From Lactifluus volemus (lineage: Eukaryota; Basidiomycota; Agaricomycetes; Russulales; Russulaceae), in the NCBI GenBank assembly GCA_022376515.1, contig WTXI01000038.1:202636-266635 (forward strand): DNA of 64,000 bases. The letters run 5' to 3'. Of this stretch, positions 47,225 to 59,340 are shown piece after piece. The translations under genes were made by a program, and so were the position numbers. The stretch's first letter is position 1. The number at the start of each line of letters is the position of its first letter. Below the pieces are notes generated by a model. That model searched no databases and was not told the DNA's origin. It saw only the letters and a program-made list of their open reading frames with translations.

Positions 47225-47545
47225 GTAATTCGTAGTAAATTGAATTATTTTGAACGATTCAATTTAATTAAATGGTCTGAACATATGCCGATTTAAATCA
47301 ATTGAAAATTGAAGACATTTGAAGTTTTCGGAATTTAATTGAATACCAGATCAGATCGGAACGAATTCCCTTGATCAGGATTGAATCATATCGCATTGAT
47401 TTCGTTACGCGAGCTTGAATCAAATTGAATTGAATCGAATTAATCTCGTTACGCGAGTTTGAATTGAATTGAATTTAATCGATTATCTATTTACAATACA
47501 ATAATAATTGATTAAGATCTATTGTGTTCGATTTTTTTACCCCCT
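47225..47545. repeat. AT-rich subterminal repeats, left end of the Plavaka element
   Basis: Imperfect repetition of TTGAATTGAATCGAATTAA and CTCGTTACGCGAGTTTGAAT units. A counterpart with ATCAATTCACATCAATTG-like units lies at 56040-56250 by the right end. Confidence 0.6.
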
Positions 47546-47764
47546 TGATCGAATCCAATTGAATCCAATCGATTTCGATCTAAAGCAGTTTCTTCGCAAT
47601 GCCGTGACTTGAAAATGTAAACGCGAGAGAGCTGTGAGTGTCCCGTCAGACTCAGATGGTGGAGGAAGAGTGTGTTGTACATACCTTCGGGTTATTTCTT
47701 ATTCGATTTGGCCTTCTTCGCCTCTTGTTCTGTTTGTTTATAGCACTGTCATACATATACACAT

Positions 47765-49731
47765 TAGTATCGCGTGTGCAAGAGGGGCGATAAGGATAGT
47801 ATCACTCACTTCAACGGTTTGCGTGTCGAGATCGTTCCATACGATAGCGAATTCTTCCCTTGTGGTATGGGGGTGTTCCTTCATGTAATCGATCGCAAAT
47901 AAATTGCTGTGTGTGACCGTAAACATAATATGAGTCTGATGGTCCAGTGATAGGCAAACTTACCGCGCAGATAACGAATTGTTTGGGTGCATTCGGATTG
48001 CCTTCTTTTGGCCATTGTCGGTCTGTGGTATTGCTGCCACTCCTGTGCCATTTGACGTCTCTGATATTGTCGCTGACCCAGCGTTGTCGGTTCTGCACGA
48101 TGGGATGGAGGCGTCTGGGGATGGTGCGTATTATGTGAGTGCAAGTCTCCATATAGTTAGAAACGGTGCACCTTCTGTCCCTGTAACTGTAGCCGCCGCA
48201 GGGTCGTTAGTATGAACATCTGTCTGCGAGAGCGTTGGAGCCACAACGGGAGTCCCGTTCACTGAATCGCGCCGAGTGATGGACGAGCTGGAAGGGCTGC
48301 GTGAATTAGGCAGTTTGGGAAATATATGACACATACAGCGGATGGCGGATGGTAATGCACTTCCAATACCATGTTAGCGCCACAACAGTGCACAAGGAGA
48401 AAGAACTTACAAGTGGGCGAGGCCTAGGAACCTCGACTGCGGGGGCAGGGAGCGGTGAAGTAGGTGGAGGTGGTAAAGGTGGGGCTACATAGGTATGAGG
48501 TGCACGTTTCTGAATCGGGAGGGGGTGGGGAAGCGCACTAGGAGGACGAGGTATTGGACTCTCGGGGGAACTTGTATCATCTCGAACGCATTGGTCATGA
48601 AATGTACATTGTGAATCAATCGATGAATGACTTACCTCTCGATCTCTTGTTTGCCTCCGGAATTGGCGAAGCGTCTGCTGGTCGCTTCGGTGGTCGGCCG
48701 TGCGAGACTTCTTCGCGTTTCATGGGATTCTTGACTGAGTGTGTCTTGTACCAATGAGAGTACCCGGATGTGCCAATCGCTCTAGATTTGTAACTGTCGT
48801 GGCACAGCCGGAGAACGGGGAATTTTGATTCCATATCCTGATAAAACTGTAATTGTGATTTCATGGACACACGCGTCCATGTGGATCCCGGGTTCCCCTC
48901 AGATTCTTCATAGAGAAGGCACCAGAGTAGGCGGGAATGATCGCGAATTCTACGCGCCACATATCCGTCCACCATGGTTCCTGATTCATCCTCGATGAAC
49001 CACATCGCAACGTTTTCACCTTCACTGGAACGTCCTTTTCCACGTGGTCCTGGTTGGTGGCTGGTGCTTCCTTCGCGCAGGTTTTTCTCCTTGAGGTATT
49101 CATCTTGATACCAATACGTTATATTCAGGTAGTCCTTCCTTTCCATCGACGGTCGTAGGGCCCTTAGTGGCGCCTCTGGAGGTGCACTGCCCTGAGGTTG
49201 CGCATTCTGGTTGGAACGCACGAACCCTCCTTCACGCAAAGCCTCCACAAGGTCTTCATATAATTTTCTGGTGTATATAGCGGTGTGAGTTTGTATGCGC
49301 ATATGAGAGAGCACTTACTCTGCTTTCTCTGCGCGTGAATTGCTATCTTCAAGCCTCGTACACATATGGATGTATGTGGGGTTTCTTGATGTCATAAGTT
49401 CGTCATGAGTAGCGCACGCAAGTACGTCCGAGTCGTCATCTGCTCTTTGCATGAATGGAGAACCCTATATGCATATAATAGTGATTGTCATTGTATGCGC
49501 ATTATACATCGCACTTACCAAGGAAAATGAGTCTTGCGTATCATCTAGACGTGATGTGTGCATAGATGAATTACTACACAGTGGGGGAGTAGAAAGCGAT
49601 GAGCCCAAAGAACGCTCAGTGAGAGGGTGGCTGTGGCCAAGAGAATTAATTCGAGGGGTTCCGTAGAGGTCGACCATGGGAGGGGTAAGAAGTAGTGGGG
49701 ATGCAAAGACATGGGGTGTGCGTTTTTTCAC
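47765..49731 (-). CDS. Plavaka accessory protein B (multi-exon)
   Basis: Minus-strand gene. Exons 49731-49519 (starts MKKRTPHVFASPLLLTPP), 49464-49319 and 49267-48636 join in frame across GTAAGT-type introns. The third exon carries the conserved core (VAMWFIEDESGTMVDGYVA, SHWYKTH). A Pro-rich exon (about 48581-48411, ending PAVEVPRPRP) follows in phase. Further exons down to ~47765 are less certain; one reads NLFAIDYMKEHPHTTREEF, vaguely like an HMG-box helix. I associate the core with hypothetical proteins next to Plavaka/tnp2 transposases, but its function is unknown. The final splice between about 48000 and 47890 does not join cleanly in frame, so the 3' end may be damaged. Confidence 0.6.
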
Positions 49732-50204
49732 TCGAGATGGATTCCAATCACTAATTTGGAATGATGTGTGCGTGGGGTGGCTTATCTAGGCGATCGATTT
49801 AATTTAATTTCATTTCTAATTACATTGCACGTAATTACATCGACGCATTGATAAAGTACGTAGTGGAAAGAAAGACACAAGGCGCAGCAAGCAATTTAGT
49901 GGGGAAGACGTGACAACGTATACTACTTTTCATATCCTATGTCCTGGTACAAAGTATCTGAAGTCCGCTGGTGTCAGTATGTGCGGATCGTAGATTAGCA
50001 ATAATCAAACCTATATCAGGATCCGATGAAGGGAACATCAGATCCATTTTTTTGGCGACCCTGTCCATTGCCTCCCTCGCACCCTCTTCTCGAGCCTCTT
50101 GCACTATTTGTTCAATGCTTTGTCCCTGTATAATAATCTTGGACAGGTCGATTGTGGACGGGAGAGGTGTGCGATCGCTTGATTTGAGGGTGGGGGGGGG
50201 TTGT

Positions 50205-51140
50205 TGTCACGGTTCGCAGGGACCGTGGCTCGAAGTGAGCTTCGTTTCGGTTGGCTATTTGCTGTGGCGAGTCGGACAAGACTAGCAACACCAAATAGTC
50301 GATTCTGGAACGCGCAGGCAAGGTCCAACAAGGAGTAGACTTGACTGTGCGAACTCTCGGGGTTCGTATCGCGTGAGGCGGTTAATACGGGCCGGCGCAC
50401 GCGATGGTCGGAGTTACCGTTCCTAAAGAGGATAGACGGTGGCAGATGGGTTAATGACGATGTGTAGGTTCAACCGCAACACGGGCGCGAGTGTATTTGG
50501 AATGCAAGGGAGTCTCGCCTTCCAAGGACACTCGTGTGAGGTTGAACTAAGATCTGTGACGCGGACGCGGGGTGAGAAGTGAGACTACTTCTCACAGCGC
50601 GTTCGTATTAGGGTTCAGGCGTCTGGGAACTTGTTACAAGGAAATGGAACAAGTTCACAGATGTCTGATCGTGGCGCGAAGTACCTGGATCAAGGTACGA
50701 AGAAGGGGATGAACAAGGAGAGGGAGAAGATGCGATGCGAGTGTGAGCAGGAGACAATGAACTGCGATTCTAGACGAAGCTGAAGCTGGGGCTTTAGCTC
50801 GTCTACAGGGCCCTATTTATGCGTACAGAGGGCCAGCCAACTATCCTACAAAGGTCACAGTACAGTAGCGAAGTCAAGACTATTGACTAAGGACCTGAGT
50901 CAGTTCTGATGACTCAAGAACTGACTCAGTGCGTCTGACTCAAGATCTGAGTCAAGAACGCTGACTCAAGATTTGAGTCATGATCCCTGAGTCAAATACA
51001 CGTCCAAAACAGCAACGCACAGCCCCTAGAAGCGGAACAGAAGGGGCTGGCCAAGGAAAGGGATCCTAGGTCACAACACAAGTCGAAAATCAGATGGGAA
51101 ACAGCAAGAAATGGGCCGGGCGGCCCGCATAATCGTAACA
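50205..51140. mobile_element. solo LTR, 936 bp
   Basis: Begins TGTCACGG, ends CGTAACA, and is flanked by perfect GTTGT duplications (50200-50204 and 51141-51145). No internal region is present, so it is a solo LTR left by recombination between two LTRs. It interrupts accessory gene A. It contains several CTGAGTCA/TGACTCAAG motifs near 50890-51000. Confidence 0.85.
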
Positions 51141-51204
51141 GTTGTGCTGTGTCGGGACAATGTCTTGTGCACAGCGTAGGATGTACCATGCTCGGGAAAT
51201 GACA

Positions 51205-51435
51205 GGCACACTGAGTGGGGAGTGTGGCATTCGGAAAATGACCGACGCACAGCGTAGGATGTACGATGCCAGGGAAATGGCCTGCGCACTGAGTGGGAAG
51301 TGTGGCATGGTTGGCGCACAGCAGAGGATGTACAAGGCCAGGGAAATGGCCCGCGCACTGAGTGGGAAGTGTGGGATGGTTGGCGCACGGAGTGGGAGAT
51401 CCAATGCTCGGGAAATGGCCCGCGCACTGAGTGGG
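51205..51435 (-). repeat. coding tandem repeat in accessory gene A
   Basis: About four copies of a ~70-bp unit (CACTGAGTGGGAAGTGTG on the plus strand). On the minus strand each copy encodes LPTQCAGHFP followed by a variable stretch and a C-x2-H, spacing Cys and His regularly. Units differ slightly in length and sequence. Confidence 0.7.
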
Positions 51436-51539
51436 AAGTGTGCTCCGGGCTGGCAAGTGTCGGTGAGACCTGGAAAGGTCAGTTTGTATTGCCTTCTCTT
51501 TGCGTAGTGAAATGGGCTCTGTGTGCGCATGTGGGAGGC

Positions 51540-52144
51540 TGTTAAGGTTCCAAGTGGGACCTTTGTACGAAGTGTACGTTCGTTCGTGAAGTCAAGAACT
51601 AGACTTGCAAGACGTGCAAGTCAAGATCAAAGGTTCGATAAAGATAAGACTTAGTAAACGACTAAGTCAAGAGCGTTTCAGAGGTCAAGGGCTTTGGGCT
51701 TAGGGGTAAGACCAAAGTGTCAAGAAGTCGGAGAGCGTGATGTTAAGAGGGTTCTCTCAGGTCTGATGCTTCTAGGCAAGCAAGGTTCTAATAGATAGAA
51801 GACTTGGATTGCGAAACAAAACTGAGACTTAAGGTCTCTAGGGCAGAAAGTACAGGGTTTATATATAAGAAGACGAGGCTATGTACACAGCCGTAGGGGC
51901 TGTGACCTTTGTACAGCTTTCAGGGTTTGAAACATGTTTCAGGAATCAGCGAGTCATCCTGTGCATGTGGCTGTTGCTTGCGGCTGTACAGTGCTGTATG
52001 AGGCTGTATCGTGAGAGAAAATAAGTAAGCGATCTGAAACAAAGCGATCGGCAGTCCATTCACATAAGCAAGACAGTCAGCAGAATGAGTCAGCAGTCCG
52101 AAAACGTATAGTATGAGTCAGCAAGCACGTGTCAGTCCATAACA
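51540..52144. mobile_element. solo LTR, 605 bp (different family)
   Basis: Begins TGTTAAGG, ends CATAACA, and is flanked by perfect GAGGC duplications (51535-51539 and 52145-52149). The sequence is unrelated to the 50205-51140 LTR. No internal region is present. Confidence 0.85.
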
Positions 52145-52547
52145 GAGGCTCAGTGGAAATGGAGTCGGGCGTCGAACGGGACTCTCTGGGTTGGGCGGTG
52201 ACTGTGGTTGCGTCTCTGAGATATCTATAATTTCCGAGGCTGCTTTTCGCTTCTTACTGCCATCAATAAAATTTGACGAGGCTGTGCATGCGTCGAATAT
52301 ATGTACACTCCTTTCTTGGTCAATGCGAACCTTTTTAGAAGGAGGATTGGTGGCCGGCATCAGTGCGAGTGAAATGAGTGAATATATGCGCGTGTATATG
52401 TGTTTTGATGTGAATATATGCACTTCCACGTGATTTCAGAGGTGTTCTACGCAGAATTCCACCAAGTCACACGTGCACGCGATGTGTGCATCTGTGGATT
52501 TCGTACTAAGTCGCGATACATGTAGTACACTATGCACAATGTAGCTA

Positions 52548-55500
52548 CTATTCTTCGATAGCCTCCTCACTGCCCTCTCCCATAACCAATACATCCAAAC
52601 CCGGTTTCTCGACCACAAAAAACTGCCTGCAACAATCCCCTTCACTGGGCGTCATAGGTATCATAGCCACCACGGATGTAATTGCATGGACCTCGACAAC
52701 GCGAAGATCAGATGCCCCTTGATACGTGCACGCGTACAAAGCACCGTGCGATATACTGAGCAGATTTTTGTCTGGCTCGGACCATACAGACACGAGGGCA
52801 TATGTACGCTCGGGTCCCGGCAAGTGTCCGCTTTGAAAGTAGAACTGTACCTCTGCAAACCGAGATAGTTCACCAGATAAGATCTAAATGCGATTATCAG
52901 TGAGATCTGTACTATCTTGAATGAGATGCACGTCACCTTGACATTTCGAGAACGTCGTACTGTTTGATTCTCTCGTGGTACCCTTTCTCAGTCTTTCCAC
53001 AAGGATCGAGAGATCTGCTTGTTTGGTAGGCGAAGTCTTGCCCATCGCCTATACCTTGGCACCCAGTTACTGGCGAGAGAACCTGTCTGCGAGATCATGA
53101 AATCGCGAAGTGCATCGGCCTCTGCACCACTGAGTACAACCAGTTTCTTGTCTTTCCCCCCGAGAAGAATGTATCCGTCATCTGTTTCGTCTAATCTGAT
53201 TGCACCATTGGGCAATTTTCCTGTAGTGCCGTCCAACCCGGGATAACTTGCCTTAAGAGCGTTCACTTGACTGCGTCTGAGTCCACGGTTCGAAATGTTG
53301 GCAAAAGGATCGGAAGGTTGCTTGACTTCCTCACCAAGACTCCCGATCGTGCGCTCAAGTGTCCACTGTTGGATATACACTCCAGGTCCAATGCACGCAG
53401 TCTCTTGTGCGAGATGAGCCATTGCATGGACACTCTGGCGGACAAAATGTAGCCTTGATGGTAGTCTACAGTAGTACATTATCTCGAATTCCTCGACAAA
53501 TTCGAGAAGGAGCATATGCGCGATAATGAGTTGTTCTTTCTTGATGCGCCGCTGGTGGAGGATCCACACACCCTGTACAAGCTTACAGAAGTGTTCCCAG
53601 AACGCCCGAGGCACCACGTCAACGAGAAGCCCTGGCCCCAGTCCAAAGACGTACGTCAAGAATTCCCAGGCCTTGTACCCGCTCGAGATCTTCTCAGCAG
53701 GATTGCGGGGGGGGCGATCAAACGAATCGGGAAGAAATTCCCTACACAACGCCACTTCATTTCCATGTTTCCGCCAGACATCGCCGGTGAGGCACATCCA
53801 TGGCCACTCTGATCGTGAATCGTCCTTATCACAATCAATAGTGCCGCGCCAAAGACCAAGCAATAGATCGGGAAGATTGAGAGATATCAGATGCATTATG
53901 TCGATCGCGAAGCATCGGGGGGGAGCCAGTGAACGACGAGGGGAGAGCCCACTGAAGATGCTGGGCTTGCATATGCCCGTCTCTCTGCGCTCCTGTTTGT
54001 AGTGTGTGTCGTTCCGACTTAGCAGTAATCTATGCAGGCCCTGATCGTACAAAGCAGGGGACTGTTCCTCCAGCTTATACACATCGATGTCATCGTGATC
54101 ACAGCCAGAGACATCGTAGTCCAGCGGCTTTAGCATTGCTGGATAGTAATGTGGCCCGTTTTCCTTGTGCCTTCCCCTGAGACCGCAGTAAAGACGGCAC
54201 CCAAGTGCGCCATGATGCCCGACTTGTCCATTTAGTTGTGAAAGACCGGGACCATCCGCCATGCCCAGATAGAAGTATGGAAATGATGTGAATACCCGAT
54301 CTAATTCAGCGTCCCATATTCGGAGGCCATCGCGCTGAAGGGCAGCCAGGTGGTGCAACCCAGGAAACAAGAATGAGTCGAGATTCTTGGGCTTATTGGG
54401 ACCGGGGATAAACCCCCCCGGAAGCACGTATCTCTTCTTGTATCGCAGCTCAGGAGGGAGATCCAGCAAGACCCAGATGTAGATCCAACAATCGGATTGC
54501 TTGTGCTGGTACAGCTGTGCACCGTTGACCGACATCATGAGCACTGTGTCGTCTGGCTTGATGTCCCCATTGAGGACAGCATTGCAGAATTCGCGTGCAC
54601 AATAAACATCGTTGTATTCATCGATAGAAATTTCCGGAGACAGGGGATCGATAAGATCTTTCATCACTTGTCGACGATGGCCCATGTTACGTGCGCCCTC
54701 TACGCTGCGCCACTGCGCCTGGATCTGTGGGCCGATGGGTATCGTAAGGAATTGTTTTCGTGGACGCAAAGTCTGACTTTCAGAACGTGCTTCTCCACAC
54801 ATGGGGCAGGCGGTGTTGTCGCGGAATGGGCCAGTGAATGCGACACACGACCTGGGACACATATCGGTCATCATCGGCTCAATGCATGTTAAGTCCTGAA
54901 TGCGTTTCTTGATCTGCCACTGCGAAAGCAGTGCTACGCCCGGAGAGTGCTCCTTGATCGCATCAATCGTATCTGAGTAAATGGCCTCAGAACCACTCGT
55001 CACGGCCAAGAACAACCTAAGACACAGCCGCAAGTCCTTGTCCGACAGATCTAATAAGAAAGTATCTGGATTATGAAGTCGCTGGCGAACACCCTCTGAG
55101 AGCGGATCTCGATCCAATGTCGCTGCACGTAGCTCATCGATGAACTTCCTGGCATCTCGAAGCGCAGCGACAGTGGGCACGATTGAATCGGGCTCAAGTT
55201 GCCCAGGTACATCATCGGGTATAGCATCTGGGCCAAGAGGAAGATCGCCCTCCAAAGCAGCAGATCGAGGCACCGGGTGCGCATCGCCAGTTTGGATAGT
55301 AGGATGAAATGGCGTCTCCTCATCAAAGCATTGATCGTGATCCTGTGCGCAATCAAATCCGACTTCAGATGGAGTAGCAGGCCTTTGCGACGTGCTTCCT
55401 AACTCCTACGCAAGTGTACAATCAGTACGATCATATCACATTTATTTCGATCTAATAATACCATATCTCCAACACGTGCACCCCCTGGTACGGACTGATC

Positions 55501-55855
55501 GCCTAGTGGATCTATACTTGAGGTTGCTTGTGTAGAATCCTGCAAACCTTCACCATCTTCCGATCGCCTCGGCTTCTTTTGTATAGGAGGCGCTTCAAAT
55601 ATATTTTTAACCAGAGTCCACGGTGACAAAAACAGTGCACACCATCCACTAGACGTTCCACAGATGGCAGTCGCGTTCATCGTCCGGATAATGCAGAAAA
55701 TCGAGTGCTATATTGAGCGCGATAATCGTTCGCTCGGAATTCTCGGTGATTGTAGAAGGTTGTTCGAGATACAACCATTTCTACCACACAAAATCTCGAG
55801 CAAGAGCAATACCATTGAGGACCGTTTGATGTGCTTGAAGTCGACATTCCAATGA
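52548..55855 (-). pseudogene. Plavaka (tnp2-like) transposase with one premature stop
   Basis: Main exon 55405-52937 on the minus strand holds the transposase core: C-x2-C zinc knuckle (CPMCGEAR), SVNGAQLYQHKQSDCWIYIW, GLHHLAALQRDGLRIWDA, and GQVGHHGALGCRLYCGLRGR, which fit the tnp2/Plavaka family. An upstream exon (to 55462, ending GDM) joins at phase 0 over a 56-nt intron; more 5' exons probably reach ~55855. An in-frame TGA at 52990-52988 cuts the protein. Beyond it the same frame continues through RRSRNVK to a 53-nt intron (52936-52884) and a last exon 52883-52548 (EVQFYFQSGHL, FFVVEKPGLDVLVMG). Loss of the C-terminus probably disables it. The mutation could also be a sequencing error. 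Confidence 0.8.
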
Positions 55856-56039
55856 ATAAATGCGATTAGATTATATTACTATTGTAATCGAGTTGTGCCC
55901 GCATATGGGTGACTTTCCATGTGATTATACACACTGCCCATGTGACCGGACAGTGCGTGGGTCAGTAAGTTTTTGATGCAGTACTCAGTAAACTGGATAA
56001 ACAGTGCGCAATTCGTTTTATTCGTTTCTAATCAGTTGC

Positions 56040-56250
56040 TTTCGATCGAATAATAAATCTCATGACTCATACGACGCGATCATTTCTATTCAATCGAATT
56101 CGGCTAGTGATCGAGCGCTATTCAAATTTTATCAGCCGAGATCAATTACATTGAATTAATATTTTCGTTATCATTTTATATCAATTCACATCAATTGTAT
56201 TCATTTCATTCAATTTTATTCGATCAGATTATATTTAATTCGTTCCACTT
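56040..56250. repeat. AT-rich subterminal repeats, right end of the Plavaka element
   Basis: ATCAATT/ATTCAATT motifs leading to CTCACTGGGGTTC, the inverted counterpart of the left end. Confidence 0.55.
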
Positions 56251-56279
56251 CTCACTGGGGTTCAACGTTCAACGTTCAC

Positions 56280-57150
56280 CTTGGCTTTGCATCTATTTTG
56301 GTGGAAATCACTGTCATCTCATATCTTGCTATTTTTTAGGTTGTAATAAAATCTTATGAATAAGGTGCTATTGAAGTTCCAAGATCATCCATTGCTAGCT
56401 GTGGTTTGAGGTACAGAGCCTTACTAGTATCAAATTTTTATCGCTGAACTTTTTTGGAAAGGACGGTGCTGACGTCATGTGATATAAACGTTTTCCGCTT
56501 TCCGCCATGCGACTCTTATCTTGACACCCTAAACTTAAGTCAATTCGTTACATCTGCTTGTGCTCCCAATATGCTGCAGGATGGAAGAGGAAGCAGATGG
56601 CCAGAAGCGGCGATTGACTAGGTAGCCGCCCTTGTCTCTTGATAAACTCCCTCGATAATGATTCTGTTCTTTGAGAGTCAGAACTGATAGGACATACTCT
56701 CACCTAGTCCGAGTCGCGCCGAATTCAGAACAGAGCCTTCAGCCAGAAACCCGTACGAATCTTCCTGGGGGGTGAGTCATCGATGGCGCACTTTCCACAT
56801 TTAGAGATGGATGACGAAACTACCCTAGGAAGCCGCGGCTGCACCACTTCAGAACAGAAGGTAGGCACGACTACGTTCTAGGTCCACCGAAACTCGGCAC
56901 CCCTTCACACTCACGTTATGGATAACGGAACTTAATCAGGACACGAGGGCTACGGTCACAAGTAAAAGGACTATTACACGAATCTGGAACAAACGTTTAG
57001 ACGGGTAGTGGTAGCTGCCAGAGATATGGTGACCCGCTTAGTGATCCAAATAACTAAACAACGACTCGGAACATCTACCAACTTCATGAACGTAAAGGTA
57101 GGTGAATACAGTGGGTGAGATTCGTTGGGAGGGGGGGGGAGGGGGAGGAA
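56280..57150. other. no gene recognised; 3' region of the zinc-finger gene
   Basis: Short frames only. The part from about 56940 matches 13860-14059, which lies beside the decayed zinc-finger copy, so it belongs to that duplicated segment. Confidence 0.45.
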
Positions 57151-57154
57151 ATTT

Positions 57155-57685
57155 TCAGCGTCTCTGGGCACCTCGGGACACTGGTGGCAGGTGGTACTTC
57201 CCAATATGAGCCTTTAATAAACCAGGACGACCCCTAGGCCACACAAACCATGAGCACATCGGACATGTTCCCGGCGGCGAGTGTTGGTCTTTGATGTGAC
57301 GGTCCCGAACCTGTTTCTGGCTGAAGCTGGCTCCACACTCGTCGCACACGTACCGTCTTGTCCTTTGGGGATCCTGACCCACTGCGGCAGCTACATTAGG
57401 AGATGCGACTGCTGTGCCTTGGCCGGATGATGCCGACGCCTCGCTTGGAATAGACAACACGGGACCACCCACTGGCAACGTCGGTCCTGGGATGGGCGTC
57501 CCAAAAGAGGGGGCATCGGCAGCCGAATATAAGGGGGTGATGGTATGAGTACTCGGGGGTGTTAAATGTCGCTGGTGAAGGGGAAATGATAACCTAAACG
57601 CATTTTCCAAGGTCGAATACGAACTCCTTTGGTCAAGCTGGAAATTCGTTCGTTGGCCTCCATTAATCGAAGGATCATGTAACAA
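57155..57685 (-). CDS. small C2H2 zinc-finger protein
   Basis: A 176-residue open frame. The N-terminal half is low complexity (Pro/Thr/Ser, GTPIPGPTLPVGGPV). The C-terminal half has two zinc fingers: C-x2-C-x12-H-x4-H (YVCDECGASFSQKQ...HIKDQH) and C-x2-C-x15-H-x4-H (CPMCSWFVWPRGRPGLLKAH). Such proteins usually bind DNA, but this second finger is atypically long. The frame is open and both fingers are complete, unlike the copy at 14060-14347. An upstream exon is possible. Role unknown. Confidence 0.6.
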   Translation of the reverse strand: MLHDPSINGGQRTNFQLDQRSSYSTLENAFRLSFPLHQRHLTPPSTHTITPLYSAADAPSFGTPIPGPTLPVGGPVLSIPSEASASSGQGTAVASPNVAAAVGQDPQRTRRYVCDECGASFSQKQVRDRHIKDQHSPPGTCPMCSWFVWPRGRPGLLKAHIGKYHLPPVSRGAQRR

Positions 57686-57699
57686 GAGGGCTTACTGGC

Positions 57700-59340
57700 A
57701 CTACAATATGAATGCTACGAAATGGATGATAAGGTTTTGGAATTTTCCTGGAAGTCATGGGAGGCATATCTCGGAGAGGAGGCATGACTGGGTCAAAAGG
57801 ATTCCTTGTCGCGCTAGGGGGGTGCACTAGAGTGTCTGTCATGGGGGGTTATTATATCGACAGACTCTGCAATTCAACATCGGTGGCCAGGCGTTCGCCA
57901 TGAGGTAAAAAAAAGAGCATGACGCGTACAAGTTACCAGAATATAGGCGGAGCTCCTTTCAAGATTTCACTGTTTCGTCGTTCGTATGTCGTTCGTATGA
58001 CTGGCAATCTCCTTGGCCATGGCCATTTTAGTTTCATGAAATCTTTGGCACGGTGGCTGATTTATGTCATGACGCCGCTGTTGATTACTTTACTTCTATA
58101 AAGCGACAGGGCGCAATATTTTTGTCTTCGAACCCTGGAAACGTGAACAGAATTGCGGCCACCCGGCCTCTTATCACCCCAAAAGCTCGGGAGTGGCTGG
58201 GGATACCGGAAATCAGGGGTAGCGTAATGTCTCCGCATCTGGCGGCATGCGTGACTTGAAGGCACCAAAAACGAATAAATGTTGTGCCGCATGCAACTCC
58301 CAGCACAGTCTGCAGAAGCCCATCGTATTGACATGGCCGGAAGCATTACACGACACTCAGCAATCTGGTGGGTCCACTCAATGTCTCCCGCCACCGCAGC
58401 CCAAAGGAGATAGAGAAGAAGCAGATTAGAAAAGGCTTTGCCAGTTCGAGCTCGCCACTGGCAGCACGCCAACTGCAAAGTGAAATAGAAACAAAAGTTA
58501 ACGAAGATGACATTACAACCGTTGGAGAGATCATTTACTACCGGGGAACGCCTATCAAATTTCCTTTATATCGAATTTGGGCACAACTTGGTGTACTAAA
58601 CTTGAAAGTGGTGACCGTGCTAGACGGCGTACACGCCGCCAGAGCCTTGTGACTGAAACATCTTTCTTGCCAGTCACGGTCGCGGGTGTTCACATGATGG
58701 TCGATGATCGCGGCCAAAGGAAATTCTGACTTGATTTCTGCAACATACAGTAGTTACACACCAGGGCGAACAAGCGTGTGATCAAAGACCCCGAAAGGGG
58801 TGAGTGGGGGCCCAGCAGCGGCTATGGGCGTCGCACCTGGTGGGAGTCTAGGTTTTTTTAATTTTAATCCAGCTTATATAGCGCAGCATGATTACAAAAA
58901 CAAAGACGTGCTTGGCTACGTGGGGTGGGTGGGGTTGGATGAGGGTTGGGGTCACTGGCATGACACAAGGTGAGTGTGGGGGTGGGAATCGAAGGATAGG
59001 TGAAGGGTGAGGGAGTCCTAGGATTGTCATTCGCGTCCGATTTGCGGGACGCGCGTCGTTCCCACGGAATTCCTGTTGGGAAAGGATAACAAAAAAAAAG
59101 TGTGCCATGGCACGGTCAAGAACCCCGTCCCGTGAGACTCGGACACCGTGACCTCCCTAGTCGTAGCGGATGAGCACCTCGAACCCATCCCTCTACTTGA
59201 GAAAAATGCCTTTGGTAATTTATTTAATTTTGCACGTTCGCGATCGCACTTCATGGGTGCTGTTGTACAACCAATTCCATGTGTTTGATTTGATCGAGGC
59301 AATATATAGCACATTTTGACATCTGAGCTTGCCCGGAGAT
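57700..59340. other. no recognised gene
   Basis: Frames at 58062-58478 (minus) and 58368-58652 (plus) overlap each other. The latter reads SPLAARQLQSEIETKVNEDD and could be a coding remnant, but I recognise no family. The flank before 57780 still matches 14400-14500. Confidence 0.35.

Larger units (their letters stand above)
49937..52360 (-). pseudogene. Plavaka accessory gene A, split by two solo LTRs
   Basis: Three minus-strand pieces: 52360-52145 (starts MPATNPPSKKVRIDQERS), 51534-51141 and 50199-49937 (ending QILCTRT and TAG). Between them lie LTRs at 51540-52144 and 50205-51140. Counting one copy of each 5-bp target duplication, the pieces sum to 873 nt, exactly 291 codons, and the frame passes both junctions. 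The first piece has a basic, nuclear-localisation-like start. The middle piece is a tandem repeat of about 23 residues with LPTQCAGHFP. The last piece is an amphipathic helix (QSIEQIVQEAREEGAREAMD). The function is unknown; it is interrupted now. Confidence 0.75.
47199..56262 (-). mobile_element. Plavaka-type (CMC/tnp2-like) DNA transposon, about 9 kb, three genes
   Basis: Inverted termini: the left begins GTTCAACCCCAG followed by GAAGAAATGGAATGAA, and the right end as reverse complement reads GTTGAACCCCAG followed by TGAGAAGTGGAACGAA. Both ends adjoin repeated TTCAACG units, so the exact target duplication is ambiguous. Subterminal regions at 47225-47545 and 56040-56250 are AT-rich with many TTGAATTGAATCGA-like motifs. 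The three genes inside are on the minus strand in order transposase, accessory A, accessory B. Two solo LTRs are nested inside. The element appears disabled. Confidence 0.72.

Noticed and set aside
51205..51435. Regular repeats that could be read as a CRISPR-like array
   Set aside because: Units are contiguous and coding, without unique spacers; the genome is eukaryotic.
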